Shown: in pieces, positions 16,352 through 26,096 of the stretch | How the letters are laid out: each line of letters opens with the position of its first letter | Position numbering within the stretch: the stretch's first letter is position 1 | Origin: Methylobacterium sp. | Lineage (GTDB): Bacteria; Pseudomonadota; Alphaproteobacteria; Rhizobiales; Beijerinckiaceae | Direction of reading: 5' to 3' | Assembly (NCBI GenBank): GCA_013823325.1 | Contig: PNLY01000048.1 | Coordinates: 1-40,880 of the forward strand | DNA: 40,880 bases | Program-made: the position numbers and the translations under genes | Notes under the pieces: generated by a model | Seen by the model: the letters and a program-made list of their open reading frames with translations, nothing else | Databases searched by the model: none | Told to the model about the DNA's origin: nothing

Positions 16352-17271
16352 GGGGCGCTCCGCTTGAACAGGCTGCGCAGCGGATTGGCGAAACCAGGCA
16401 GCATCAGGGCGATGCCGACCAGCACGGCCGTGACGAGGTTGAGGTCGGAGGCGCGCAGGCCGAGCCAGCCGGCATTCAGCGCGAGCGCGATGGCGAGCCG
16501 GTAGGCGATAGCGCCGATCAGGCAGGAGAACACCGCGACGACGATCGACTTCGTACGGAAAATCGTCTCGCCGAGGATGACGGCGGCGAGCCCGGCGATG
16601 ATGGTGCCGGTGCCGATGCTGACATCGGCGAAGCCGGCCGTCTGCGCGAATAACGCACCGGCAAGCGCGACGAGGCCGTTGGAGAGGGCGACGCCGACAT
16701 AGACGTGCATGTCGGTACGGATGCCCTGCGCCCGCGCCATGCGCGGATTGGCGCCGGTGGCGCGCATCGCCAGGCCGAACTCGGTCTTGAGGAAGCGGGC
16801 GAGCAGGGCGCCGATGACGAGGACGATGATCAGCAGGGCCAGAACCCGCAGCGTCGGGCGGCCGGGTAGCCCGGTGGCGGCGATCAGCGGGTTCAGCCAG
16901 GCGAAGAAGTCAATCACCGTCGGCCGGTTCATCAGCGGGATATTGGGCACGCCCATCACCCGCAGATTGATCGAGAACAGCGCCGTCATCGTGAGGATGC
17001 CGGCGAGCAGGTGCAGGATCGCAAAGCGGATGTTGAGCCAGGCGGTGACGGTCCCGGCCAGGAAGCCGGCGACGATCGCCGCCAGCGTGGCGAAGATCGG
17101 ATTGATGCCGCCGGCGATCATCGCCGCTGCGACGGCGGCGCCGAGCGGCAAGGTGCCGTCGACCGTGAGGTCGGGAAAGTCGAGGACGCGGAAGGTGATG
17201 TAGACACCGAGCGCCACGAGAGCGAACACCAGTCCGATCTCGATGGCGCCCAGGGTGGCGATGAGACTCAT
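16348..17271 (-). CDS. ABC transporter permease (COG4120, TrpY-like)
   Basis: 307 residues with about nine hydrophobic segments, related to branched-chain amino acid and ribose permeases. Recognisable stretches: GLVFALVALGVYITFRVLDFPDLTVDGTLPLGAAVAA at the N-terminus, VPNIPLMNRPTVIDFF in a periplasmic loop, and the cytoplasmic coupling region RATGANPRMARAQGIRTD near residue 180. The C-terminal LGLRASDLNLVTAVLVGIALMLPG is also typical. It presumably forms the membrane channel with the ATPase. The binding-protein gene lies 77 bp upstream with an intercistronic stem-loop between. Confidence 0.92.
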   Translation of the reverse strand: MSLIATLGAIEIGLVFALVALGVYITFRVLDFPDLTVDGTLPLGAAVAAAMIAGGINPIFATLAAIVAGFLAGTVTAWLNIRFAILHLLAGILTMTALFSINLRVMGVPNIPLMNRPTVIDFFAWLNPLIAATGLPGRPTLRVLALLIIVLVIGALLARFLKTEFGLAMRATGANPRMARAQGIRTDMHVYVGVALSNGLVALAGALFAQTAGFADVSIGTGTIIAGLAAVILGETIFRTKSIVVAVFSCLIGAIAYRLAIALALNAGWLGLRASDLNLVTAVLVGIALMLPGFANPLRSLFKRSAP

Positions 17272-17316
17272 CGGTCGCCCTGCTTGTTCTGGTCTGGAAT
17301 GGGTAGGCGGCCGGGA

Positions 17317-17340
17317 GCGGCGGCGCGGGAACGCCGCCGC
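17317..17340 (-). promoter_or_regulatory. Intercistronic stem-loop between binding protein and permease genes
   Basis: GCGGCGGCG (17317-17325) and CGCCGCCGC (17332-17340) form a perfect 9-bp GC stem with a 6-base loop, starting 8 bases after the stop codon of the substrate-binding protein gene. There is no U-tract. Hairpins at this spot in ABC operons often stabilise or partly terminate the transcript so that more binding protein than permease is made; that role is inferred. Confidence 0.6.
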
Positions 17341-17348
17341 GCCTCAGA

Positions 17349-18323
17349 TCAGTTGATCACCTGCTTGGCGCGGGCCTGCACGGCGGCGGGGATCGTCACG
17401 CCCATGGCGGCGGCGGCCTTGGCGTTGATGACGAGATTGCTGCCGCTGGCGTTCTTGACCGGGATGGTGCCCGGCTTCTCGCCCTTGAGGACGCGCACGA
17501 CGACCGCGCCGGTCTCGAGGCCGACCTGGAAGTAGTCGAAGCCGATCGAGGCGACCGAGCCCTTCTGGACCGACTCGGTGTCGCCGGTGAACACCGGCAG
17601 CTTGTTGTCGGCGCCGACGGCCAGCACCGTGCCGAGCGCCGAGATGATGGTGTTGTCGGTCGGCAGGTAGATCGCGTCGACCTTGCCGACGAGATTCTGT
17701 GCTGCGCCGGAGACATCGGCCGTGCGGCCGGCCGAGGCCTCGATGATCTGGAGGTTGCGGGCGGGCGCCAGCGCCTTCACGGCGTTGAGCAGCGCGACGC
17801 TGTTGGCCTCGCCGGGGTTGTAGACGACGCCGATCTTCTTGGCAGACGGGACCAGTTCCTTGATCAGGTCGAACTGGGCTTCCAGCGGCGAGAAGTCGGA
17901 GATGCCGGTGATGTTGCCGCCCGGCGCCTGCTTGTCCTTGACGATCTGGGCGGCGACCGGGTCGGTCACCGCAGTGAAGACCACCGGGATCGTCTGCGTC
18001 GCGGTCACCATCGCCTGGGCGGAAGGGGTCGCGATCGCGACGATCACATTCGGGTTCTCGCCGGCGAATTTCTGGGCGATCTGCGCCGCCGTCGCCGGGG
18101 AGCCCTGCGCCGACTCATAGCGGAAGGTGAAGTTGGTGCCGTCCTTGTAGCCGGCCTCTTCCAGCGCCTTCTTGATGCCGTCGCGGGCAGCGTCGAGCGC
18201 CGGGTGCTCGACGATGGCGGTGACGGCGACCGTCACCTTCTGCGCTTGCTGGGCGATGGCGGCCGTGCCGGCCAGAAGCGCCAGAGCGATGCCGCTGCTG
18301 ATCATGGTTGCGCGCAAACGCAT
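17349..18323 (-). CDS. ABC transporter substrate-binding protein (PF04392, TrpX-like)
   Basis: Periplasmic binding protein of 324 residues with a clear Sec signal peptide: MRLRATMISSGIALALLAGTAAIAQQ, likely cut after AIA near residue 24. The start at 18323 is supported by GGAGAGG 6 bases upstream. PF04392 features are VTAIVEHPALDAARDGIKKALEEAGY, YESAQGSPATAAQIAQKFA and PVVFTAVTDPVAAQIV. KKIGVVYNPGEANSVALLNAVKALAP, AIYLPTDNTIISALGTVL and ASIGFDYFQVGLETGAVVVRVLKGEKPGTIPV also fit. In streptococci this family is TrpX, linked to tryptophan uptake. Location 218 bp from trpE makes a tryptophan or related aromatic ligand attractive, but many family members have unknown ligands. Confidence 0.9.
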   Translation of the reverse strand: MRLRATMISSGIALALLAGTAAIAQQAQKVTVAVTAIVEHPALDAARDGIKKALEEAGYKDGTNFTFRYESAQGSPATAAQIAQKFAGENPNVIVAIATPSAQAMVTATQTIPVVFTAVTDPVAAQIVKDKQAPGGNITGISDFSPLEAQFDLIKELVPSAKKIGVVYNPGEANSVALLNAVKALAPARNLQIIEASAGRTADVSGAAQNLVGKVDAIYLPTDNTIISALGTVLAVGADNKLPVFTGDTESVQKGSVASIGFDYFQVGLETGAVVVRVLKGEKPGTIPVKNASGSNLVINAKAAAAMGVTIPAAVQARAKQVIN

Positions 18324-18541
18324 GGTTTCCTCTCCATTTGTCACCGAGCCCTGTCTTTCCGCTTCAGGCATTCGTGCCAGCGGGCAGGGCGCGTTCTGAT
18401 TGCTGAGTGGCCGTCCGAAGCAACCTGAGGGCTAGGGAGTGGCGCTCTCGACTACCGGCAATATGCGCGGGCGAAAACACCCCGCGCAAGTGAGCGGACA
18501 TGCGTCTTCGGGAGGGGCGCATGCGAACGAGCGCGCTCGGC

Positions 18542-20056
18542 TCACTGCCCCCGCCGGCTGCGCGCGGCGAAGCGCACGGCCTCTTCGGCCGCCTTGAACA
18601 GCGCTTTGGCCTTGTTGATGCATTCGAGCTGCTCGGAGGCCGGGTTCGAATCGTAGACGATGCCGGCGCCGGCCTGGACCTGCATGCGGCCGTCCTGGAC
18701 GACCGCGGTGCGCAGGACGATGCAGGTGTCCATTTCGCCATTGGCGCCGAAATAGCCGATGCAGCCGCCATAGGCGCCGCGCCCGTCCTTCTCGAGCTCG
18801 TCGATGATCTCCATGGCGCGCACCTTGGGCGCACCGGAGACAGTCCCGGCCGGGAAGCCGGCGGCGAGGGCCGAGAGCGCATCGTGCTCGCCGGAGATGC
18901 GTCCCTCGACGTTCGAGACGATGTGCATCACCTGGCTGTAGCGCTCAATGAAGAAGGAATCGGTGACGTTGACGCTGCCGATCTCGGCGACCCGGCCGAC
19001 ATCGTTGCGGCCGAGATCGAGCAGCATCAGATGCTCGGCCCGCTCCTTCGGATCGGCCAGCAATTCGTCCGCCAGGGCTTCGTCGGCGGCGGGCGTCGCG
19101 CCGCGCGGGCGCGTGCCGGCGATCGGCCGGATCGTGACCTTGCCGTCGCGCAGCCGCACCAGGATCTCTGGGCTGGAGCAGACGATCTGGAAGGCCTCGA
19201 AATCGAGATAGCAGAGGAAGGGCGCCGGATTGACCCGCCGCAGCGCCCGGTAGAGCGCGAAGGGCGGCAGTTCGAACGGCGCCTCGAAGCGCTGCGAGAG
19301 CACGACCTGGAAGATGTCGCCGGCGCGGACGTATTCCTGCGCCGTCGCGACCATGGCGTGGAACTCGGCTTCGCTGGTGTTCGAGGTCGATTCGGGATGC
19401 GCGATCGCGGCGATGTCGATGCCGGCTTCGTCGGGCAGCGGGCCTTCGAGCGCCCGCACCACCGCGTCGAGTCGCTCCTGCGCCCGCTCATGGGCGGCGC
19501 GGGCCGGGACGTTCGCTTGCGGCCGCACCGGCGTCACGACGGTGATCTCGTCGCGGATCGAATCGAACACGACCATCAGCGTCGGCCGGGTCAGGATGGC
19601 ATCGGGCACGCCCGGGCCGGTCGCCTTGGCTTCCGGCAGGCGCTCCATCAGGCGCACCATGTCGTAGCCGAGATAGCCGAAGACGCCGGCCGCCATCGGC
19701 GGCAGGCCGTCGCGATCGGGGATGGCGCTCTCGGCGAGCAGGGTGCGCAGCGAATCGAAGGCCGGGCGCGGGTCGGCGACGAAGTCCTCGCCATGCGCCA
19801 GCCGGCAAAGCGAAGCCTGCCCGCGATGACAGCGCCAGATCAGGTCCGGATCGAGCCCGATCATCGAATAACGGCCGCGCACGGCGCCGCCCTCGACCGA
19901 TTCCAGCAGGAAGGCCGGACCCTTATAAGCGTGGCGCAGCTTCAGGAAGGCGGCGACCGGCGTCTCGCAATCGCCGACCAGCGACAGCGTCAGCAATTGC
20001 GGCTCGCCGGCTGCGTAGGCGGCGGCGAAGCGGGCGAAGTCGGCGGTCGGGTCCAT
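18542..20056 (-). CDS. trpE: Anthranilate synthase component I
   Basis: Makes anthranilate from chorismate with ammonia from TrpG, the first committed step to tryptophan. 504 residues from the ATG at 20056 (MDPTADFARFAAAYAAG). Residues 50-53 are LLES, the tryptophan feedback site. The chorismate-binding half shows FQVVLSQRFE, RRVNPAPFLCYLDFE, VCSSPEILVR, PIAGTRPRG, HLMLLDLGRNDVGRV and GTVSGAPKVRAMEIIDELE, followed by YGGCIGYFG and QAGAGIVYDSNP. It is monofunctional, without a fused amidotransferase. It starts 10 bases after ppiD and is probably transcribed with it; no trpL leader peptide precedes it directly. The trpGDC genes lie about 10.7 kb downstream. Confidence 0.97.
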   Translation of the reverse strand: MDPTADFARFAAAYAAGEPQLLTLSLVGDCETPVAAFLKLRHAYKGPAFLLESVEGGAVRGRYSMIGLDPDLIWRCHRGQASLCRLAHGEDFVADPRPAFDSLRTLLAESAIPDRDGLPPMAAGVFGYLGYDMVRLMERLPEAKATGPGVPDAILTRPTLMVVFDSIRDEITVVTPVRPQANVPARAAHERAQERLDAVVRALEGPLPDEAGIDIAAIAHPESTSNTSEAEFHAMVATAQEYVRAGDIFQVVLSQRFEAPFELPPFALYRALRRVNPAPFLCYLDFEAFQIVCSSPEILVRLRDGKVTIRPIAGTRPRGATPAADEALADELLADPKERAEHLMLLDLGRNDVGRVAEIGSVNVTDSFFIERYSQVMHIVSNVEGRISGEHDALSALAAGFPAGTVSGAPKVRAMEIIDELEKDGRGAYGGCIGYFGANGEMDTCIVLRTAVVQDGRMQVQAGAGIVYDSNPASEQLECINKAKALFKAAEEAVRFAARSRRGQ

Positions 20057-20066
20057 GCGTCCCGCT

Positions 20067-21974
20067 TCAGTTCTGGCCGCCGGTGGCGTTGCGCAGCGCC
20101 GCCGGGTTGATCTGGACGCCCAAATCGTTCTGCAGCTTGCCGACATATTGCGCGAGCAGGTCCTCGCTGATGCTCGACGTCAGCAGCTTTACGAAGTTCT
20201 CGGCATCCTCGGTGGTGCGGGCATAGGAACTGACCGTCGCCGCCTTGACCTGGAAGACGACGCGGCCGGCGGTCTCGACCGCGGCCGAGCCGGCCTTGCC
20301 GGCCGGCGTGCCGAAGATCAGCGAGACAACATTACGCGGCAGCGCCTCGCTCTGGTCCTGGCGGCCCAGTGTCGCATCCTCCAAAGCGAGCCCGCGCGCA
20401 AAGGCGATCGCGTCGAGCTTCTCGCCGGCGTCGAGCTTCTGCACGATCTCGCGCGCCTGCGCCGAGAGGCGCGAGGCGACCTCGTCGGCGCGCCATTGCT
20501 TCTCGACCTCGGCCTTGACCTCGTCGAAGCCGCGCTCGCGCGGCGGATCGATCTTGGTCACGTCGAACCAGACATAGCCGCCATTGTTGGGCAGGCGCAC
20601 GGCCTCGTTGTCGACGCCGATGTCGGAGCGGAACAGCGCCTGCAGCGTCGTGTCCCCACCGGGGAGGGAGGTCTCCTGCGTCCCGTCGGCCTTGCCGAGG
20701 CTGGAATCGGCCGGGCCGAAATTGCGCAAGGCGAGGTTGAACTCCTTGGCGATCTCCGGCAGCGGCTTGGCCGAAGCGCGCTGGTCCTCGATCTTGTCGT
20801 GCAGATCGGTGAGCTGCTCCGCAGCGCGGCTCGTCGCGACATCGCGGCGAACCTCGTCGGCGACCTCCTCGAAGCTCTTCAGCCGGGCCGGTTCGATGGT
20901 CGGGACGCGCAGCAGCACGACGCCGAAGCCGCCCTGCACGGGCTCGCTGACCGCGCCCTGCGCCAGGGCGAAGGCGGCGTCGCGCACGGCCGGATCGAAC
21001 AGGCCTTCGCGGGTGAAGGTGCCGAGCGTCAGGTCGGCCTCGGCGATGTTGCGGCTGGCGCCGATCGCCTCGAAAGTCTCGCCGGCGTCGATCTTCGCCT
21101 TGGCGGCCTTGGCCTCCTCCAGCGAGGGGAAGCCGATCTGCTGGACGGTGCGCCGCTCGGCCGAGCCGAAGCGTTGTGCCTTGACCTGCTCGTAACGGGC
21201 GCGTGCGTCGGCATCGCTGACCTTGCTCGGATCGGCGAGGCTGGCGGCCGTCAGGACCAGCACATTGGCGGTGCGGTATTCAGGCGCGCGGAAGGCGGCC
21301 TTGCGCTCGTCAAAATACTTGCGCAGCACCTCGTCGCTCGGCGCAGCGATCTCGCCGGCAGCGCTCTCGGGCAAGGTGATGTAGGCGATCTCGCGCTGCT
21401 CATGGCGCAGGCGATGGCCGAGCTCCTGCAGCGCGACCGGGGCCGTCACGGCGCCGACCACCATCTCGGCGAGCTCCTGGCGCATCGTCGCGGTGCGCTG
21501 CTCCCGAACGAATTGCTGTTCGTTCATGCCGATGGCGCGCAGCAGCTCGTTGAAGCGGGCGGGATCGAACTGGCCGGCGGCGTTCTTCAGGTTCGGATCG
21601 CTGAACAGGATGTTGCGCACGGTCTCGTCGGAGACCGCTAGGCCGAGCTTCGTAGCGGTCTGGTCCAGCGTCGCGTCGGTGACGAGGCGCGACAGCACGC
21701 GCTGGTCGAGGCCCAGCGCCCGGGCGAGATCGGGGCTGATCTGGCGGCGCTGCTGGCGCTGCAATTGCTGGATCTCGTTCTGATAGGCGGTGCGGACCTG
21801 CTCCAGGCTGATCTCGGTCTTGCCGACGACGGCGACGGCGTTGCGGCCATAGCCACGGAAGATGTCGCCGATGCCCCAGATCGCGAAGGAGATGATCAGG
21901 AAGCCGAACATGATCGCGACGACGATCCTGCCGATCAGGCTCTGTCCCGCCTTGCGCAGGCCCTGCATCATCAT
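20067..21974 (-). CDS. ppiD: PpiD/SurA-type membrane-anchored peptidyl-prolyl isomerase
   Basis: Periplasmic folding factor anchored in the inner membrane, 635 residues. A short cytoplasmic N-terminus (MMMQGLRKAGQSLIG) precedes one membrane helix (about 14-36, RIVVAIMFGFLIISFAIWGIG). The SurA_N-like chaperone region runs to about 250. A parvulin-like domain follows (about 260-370, VQQIGFPSLEEAKAAKAKIDAGETFEAIG ... LTLGTFTREGLFDPAVRDAAFALAQGAVSEPVQGGFGVVLL). A further SurA-like region forms the C-terminal third. Three consecutive ATG codons stand at 21974, 21971 and 21968; the first was chosen. The conserved alphaproteobacterial neighbours are trpE downstream and divergent tpiA. Prolyl isomerase activity is often weak in PpiD proteins. 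Confidence 0.93.
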   Translation of the reverse strand: MMMQGLRKAGQSLIGRIVVAIMFGFLIISFAIWGIGDIFRGYGRNAVAVVGKTEISLEQVRTAYQNEIQQLQRQQRRQISPDLARALGLDQRVLSRLVTDATLDQTATKLGLAVSDETVRNILFSDPNLKNAAGQFDPARFNELLRAIGMNEQQFVREQRTATMRQELAEMVVGAVTAPVALQELGHRLRHEQREIAYITLPESAAGEIAAPSDEVLRKYFDERKAAFRAPEYRTANVLVLTAASLADPSKVSDADARARYEQVKAQRFGSAERRTVQQIGFPSLEEAKAAKAKIDAGETFEAIGASRNIAEADLTLGTFTREGLFDPAVRDAAFALAQGAVSEPVQGGFGVVLLRVPTIEPARLKSFEEVADEVRRDVATSRAAEQLTDLHDKIEDQRASAKPLPEIAKEFNLALRNFGPADSSLGKADGTQETSLPGGDTTLQALFRSDIGVDNEAVRLPNNGGYVWFDVTKIDPPRERGFDEVKAEVEKQWRADEVASRLSAQAREIVQKLDAGEKLDAIAFARGLALEDATLGRQDQSEALPRNVVSLIFGTPAGKAGSAAVETAGRVVFQVKAATVSSYARTTEDAENFVKLLTSSISEDLLAQYVGKLQNDLGVQINPAALRNATGGQN

Positions 21975-22123
21975 GGTCCGGTCTTCCCAATTCTCACGCG
22001 GCCGTGCCGCTGCGCGCCGCTTATAGGTAGAGCGACGCTTTCGGGCAATCGCTGCGACCGGCCTCGATTGCGATCATGTGACGGCGTTGCTAGAGCCGAA
22101 CGGACAAGATTTGGAGAGCAGCC

Positions 22124-22885
22124 GTGACGCGAACGATCAAGCCGCTGGTGGCGGGCAACTGGAAGATGAACGGGCTGAAGGCGGATCTCGCCATCGCCGC
22201 CGCGGTGGCGAAGGGTGCTGACGCCCCCCTGCGGCAGGCCGTCGACCTCGCGATCTGCCCGCCCGCAACGCTGCTGTTCACGTTGACGGCATCGCTGATC
22301 GGCTCGCGCATCGCCACCGGGGGGCAGGATTGCAGCGCCCACGCCAGCGGCGCCTATACCGGCGAGGTCTCGGCGCAGATGCTGGTCGATGCTGGGGCGA
22401 CCTATGTCATCGTCGGCCATTCCGAGCGCCGCACTTTGCATGGTGAGAGCAATGCGCAGGTGAAGGCCAAGGCCGAGGCGGCGCTGGCGGAAGGGCTGAC
22501 GCCGATCGTCTGCGTCGGCGAGACCAAGGACGAGCGCGAGGCCGGCAAGGCGCTGGCGGTCGTGAAGAAGCAATTGCGCGGCTCGGTGCCCGACGGCGCG
22601 ACCGCGGCCTCGCTGGTCGTCGCCTATGAGCCGGTCTGGGCGATCGGCTCCGGCCTGACGCCGACCGCGGCAGATGTCGCCGAGATGCACGAGGCGATCC
22701 GGGCCGAGCTCGGGCGCATCCTCGGCAAGGCGACGGCGGCCGGGGTCAGGCTGCTCTATGGCGGCTCGGTCAAGCCGGGCAATGCGGCCGAGCTGATGAA
22801 CGTCGCCAATGTCGACGGCGCGCTCGTCGGCGGCGCCAGCCTCAAGGCCGAGGATTTCCTGGCGATTGCGCGCGCCTGCGCCTGA
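22124..22885 (+). CDS. tpiA: Triose-phosphate isomerase (GTG start)
   Basis: Interconverts dihydroxyacetone phosphate and glyceraldehyde 3-phosphate. 253 residues; the start is GTG at 22124, fixed by the conserved N-terminus ([11 protein letters not shown]) and GGAG 8 bases upstream. Catalytic residues: Lys14 in GNWKMN, His in IVGHSERR near residue 100 and Glu in [13 protein letters not shown] near 170. The phosphate-binding loop [14 protein letters not shown] is intact, and [18 protein letters not shown] ends the barrel. It is divergent from ppiD (149-bp shared region) and followed by secG after 132 bases. Confidence 0.97.
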   Translation: MTRTIKPLVAGNWKMNGLKADLAIAAAVAKGADAPLRQAVDLAICPPATLLFTLTASLIGSRIATGGQDCSAHASGAYTGEVSAQMLVDAGATYVIVGHSERRTLHGESNAQVKAKAEAALAEGLTPIVCVGETKDEREAGKALAVVKKQLRGSVPDGATAASLVVAYEPVWAIGSGLTPTAADVAEMHEAIRAELGRILGKATAAGVRLLYGGSVKPGNAAELMNVANVDGALVGGASLKAEDFLAIARACA

Positions 22886-22926
22886 CCTCGCAAGGATATC
22901 AAACAAGGACATCGAAATCGCGGGTG

Positions 22927-22947
22927 GCATGGGCGGAAAGCCCATGC
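22927..22947 (+). promoter_or_regulatory. Stem-loop between tpiA and secG
   Basis: GCATGGGC (22927-22934) and GCCCATGC (22940-22947) form a perfect 8-bp stem with the loop GGAAA. It lies 41 bases after the tpiA stop and 70 bases before the secG start. No T-run follows, so it may be a weak or factor-dependent terminator, or a leader structure of secG. Confidence 0.45.
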
Positions 22948-23017
22948 TATGGGCAGCGCCGATCCGCGGGATGCCGCCATCTTGGCAGGCGCCCGCGCCA
23001 TACCCATTTCGTGAGCC

Positions 23018-23422
23018 ATGCAGAACGTCCTCATCGTCATTCACCTGTTGATCGTGATCGCGCTGGTCGGCGTGGTGCTGCTGCAGCGCTCCGAAGGCGG
23101 CGGCCTCGGCATGGGCTCGGGCGGCGGAGGCGGCGTCGGCGGCTTCATGACCGGTCGCGGCCAGGCCAATGCGCTGACCCGCGCCACTGCGATCCTCGCC
23201 GGCCTGTTCTTCATGACGTCGATCGCGCTCGCGGTGATGGCGACCCATGGCCGCACACAGCGCTCGATCATCGACGGCGCCCCGGCGCCGGCGGGCACGA
23301 CCGCTCCGGCCGCCCCTAGCGGACCCTCGGCGCCGAATGCCGGCGGGGTGCTCGACCAGCTCCGGCAGATGCAGAACCAAGGCGGCTCACAGCCGCCGCA
23401 GCCGGGAACGCCGACACGGTGA
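23018..23422 (+). CDS. secG: Preprotein translocase subunit SecG
   Basis: Small inner-membrane subunit of the SecYEG channel, 134 residues. Two membrane helices: about 2-21 (QNVLIVIHLLIVIALVGVVLL) and 54-76 (ATAILAGLFFMTSIALAVMA). They are joined by the typical glycine-rich loop LLQRSEGGGLGMGSGGGGG and then GFMTGRGQANALTRATA. The C-terminal tail (about 85-134) is Pro/Ala/Gly/Gln-rich and unstructured, longer than in E. coli SecG but usual in Rhizobiales. Upstream tpiA and downstream pyrG are the standard alphaproteobacterial neighbours. A clear intrinsic terminator follows. Confidence 0.95.
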   Translation: MQNVLIVIHLLIVIALVGVVLLQRSEGGGLGMGSGGGGGVGGFMTGRGQANALTRATAILAGLFFMTSIALAVMATHGRTQRSIIDGAPAPAGTTAPAAPSGPSAPNAGGVLDQLRQMQNQGGSQPPQPGTPTR

Positions 23423-23440
23423 CCGGACGAGACGAGGGCA

Positions 23441-23468
23441 GGGGCCGGGAAACCGGCCCTTCTCTTTT
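23441..23468 (+). terminator. Rho-independent terminator after secG
   Basis: GGGCCGG (23442-23448) and CCGGCCC (23453-23459) form a 7-bp GC stem with a GAAA tetraloop, extended by G-T and A-T pairs. T-rich TCTCTTTTGT follows. It begins about 19 bases after the secG stop codon. This is the best intrinsic terminator in the window. Confidence 0.85.
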
Positions 23469-23542
23469 GTGGACAAGCACTAGGCGCAGGAAAGGTCTGC
23501 ACCAGCGTGCTTAGCGAATCGAACTCTAGGCGTTAAAGGTGA

Positions 23543-25177
<1,635 letters not shown>

Positions 25178-25186
25178 CCCCAGCGA

Positions 25187-25567
25187 TCAATCGACCGGCA
25201 CCGCGACCCAAGGGTGGCGGTGCTGGCTGTAGACCTGCTTGGCCGGCGCAGGGAATTCCGGATCGGCGAAGGCGCCGACCGCGACCGCAATCATCTCGGG
25301 CTTGCGCGCAGCCTCCCAAAAGACCGTGCTGCCGCAGCGCGGACAGAAGTGCTGCGTAACGTCGAACCCGCTGTCGGCCTGCCGGCGATAGGCTGTCGCT
25401 TCGCCGCTGATCTCGAGCTGCCGGCGCGGAAAGAAGGCGGCGATGCCATAGGTGCTGCCGGTGCGGCGCTGGCATTCCCGGCAATGGCAGAGCGAGACGA
25501 GCGCCGGCTCGCCACGGCAGATCAGGCTCAGAGCCCCGCAAGAGCATCGGGCATGTCTTTCCTTCAT
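25187..25567 (-). CDS. GFA/CENP-V family zinc-binding protein
   Basis: 126 residues, a single GFA (glutathione-dependent formaldehyde-activating enzyme-like) domain. Zinc ligands are in CSCGALSL (residues 8-10), CHCRECQRRTGS (about 28-33) and HFCPRCGSTVFW (about 80-83). The start at 25567 (MKERHARCSCGAL) was chosen; the frame stays open upstream without family similarity. True formaldehyde-activating function is established for few members, so it is named after the fold only. It stands alone on its strand, divergent from the DUF350 gene and convergent with pyrG. Confidence 0.9.
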   Translation of the reverse strand: MKERHARCSCGALSLICRGEPALVSLCHCRECQRRTGSTYGIAAFFPRRQLEISGEATAYRRQADSGFDVTQHFCPRCGSTVFWEAARKPEMIAVAVGAFADPEFPAPAKQVYSQHRHPWVAVPVD

Positions 25568-25685
25568 GGAGTCTCTCCGTGACGTCGCCCGCGCGCCCAC
25601 AGTACGAGCCGCGACAGTCTGGCGCAGCGGCGCCGCTGACGTATAGTGACCTCCTTGAACATCATCGCATGCAAGGGGCTGCAGC

Positions 25686-26087
25686 ATGACGATCTCGATG
25701 GCCGGCTTGCCGGCGTTCATCCTCTATTTCTGCGTCGGCTTCGCGCTGATCGCCGGCTTCGCTGCCGTCTATATGCGGCTGACCGCCCATGACGAGATCG
25801 CGCTGATCAGGGGCGGCAACCTATCCGCCGCGATCGCCTTCGGCGGCAACCTGATCGGCTTCTCGGTGCCGCTCGAAACGGCGATCGAGCAGGCCGCCAG
25901 CATTCCCGACCTGGTGATCTGGGCCGTGATCGCCATGGTCGTCCAATTCGGCGCCTATGGCTTCGCCCGCATCGTCATCCCCGACCTCTCGCGCAAGATC
26001 GAGGAGGATCGGATTCCGTCGGCGGCGATGCTGGCGGTGATCGCTGTGATCAGCGGCACGCTCGCAGCCGCCAGCATGACCTTGTAG
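25686..26087 (+). CDS. DUF350 membrane protein (YjfL-like), first gene of YjfLMC-type cassette
   Basis: 133 residues with four membrane helices (about 8-29, 44-65, 75-94, 108-129). DUF350 signatures are LRGG-type IRGGNLSAAIAFGGNLIGFSVPLETAI and WAVIAMVVQFGAYGFARIVIPDLSRKIEEDRI. In Enterobacteria YjfL is encoded beside YjfM (DUF1190) and the ATP-grasp protein YjfC, exactly as here. No function is established; a channel or scaffold in the inner membrane is possible. The stop TAG is part of the ribosome binding site (TAGGAGGGG) of the next gene, so the genes are coupled. Confidence 0.88.
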   Translation: MTISMAGLPAFILYFCVGFALIAGFAAVYMRLTAHDEIALIRGGNLSAAIAFGGNLIGFSVPLETAIEQAASIPDLVIWAVIAMVVQFGAYGFARIVIPDLSRKIEEDRIPSAAMLAVIAVISGTLAAASMTL

Positions 26088-26096
26088 GAGGGGCCG

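Noticed and set aside
18500..20110. 536-codon plus-strand frame opposite trpE, and 20055-21641 opposite ppiD
   Set aside because: Both lie exactly antisense to complete conserved genes and show the high Arg/Asp/Gly content typical of third-position GC shadow.
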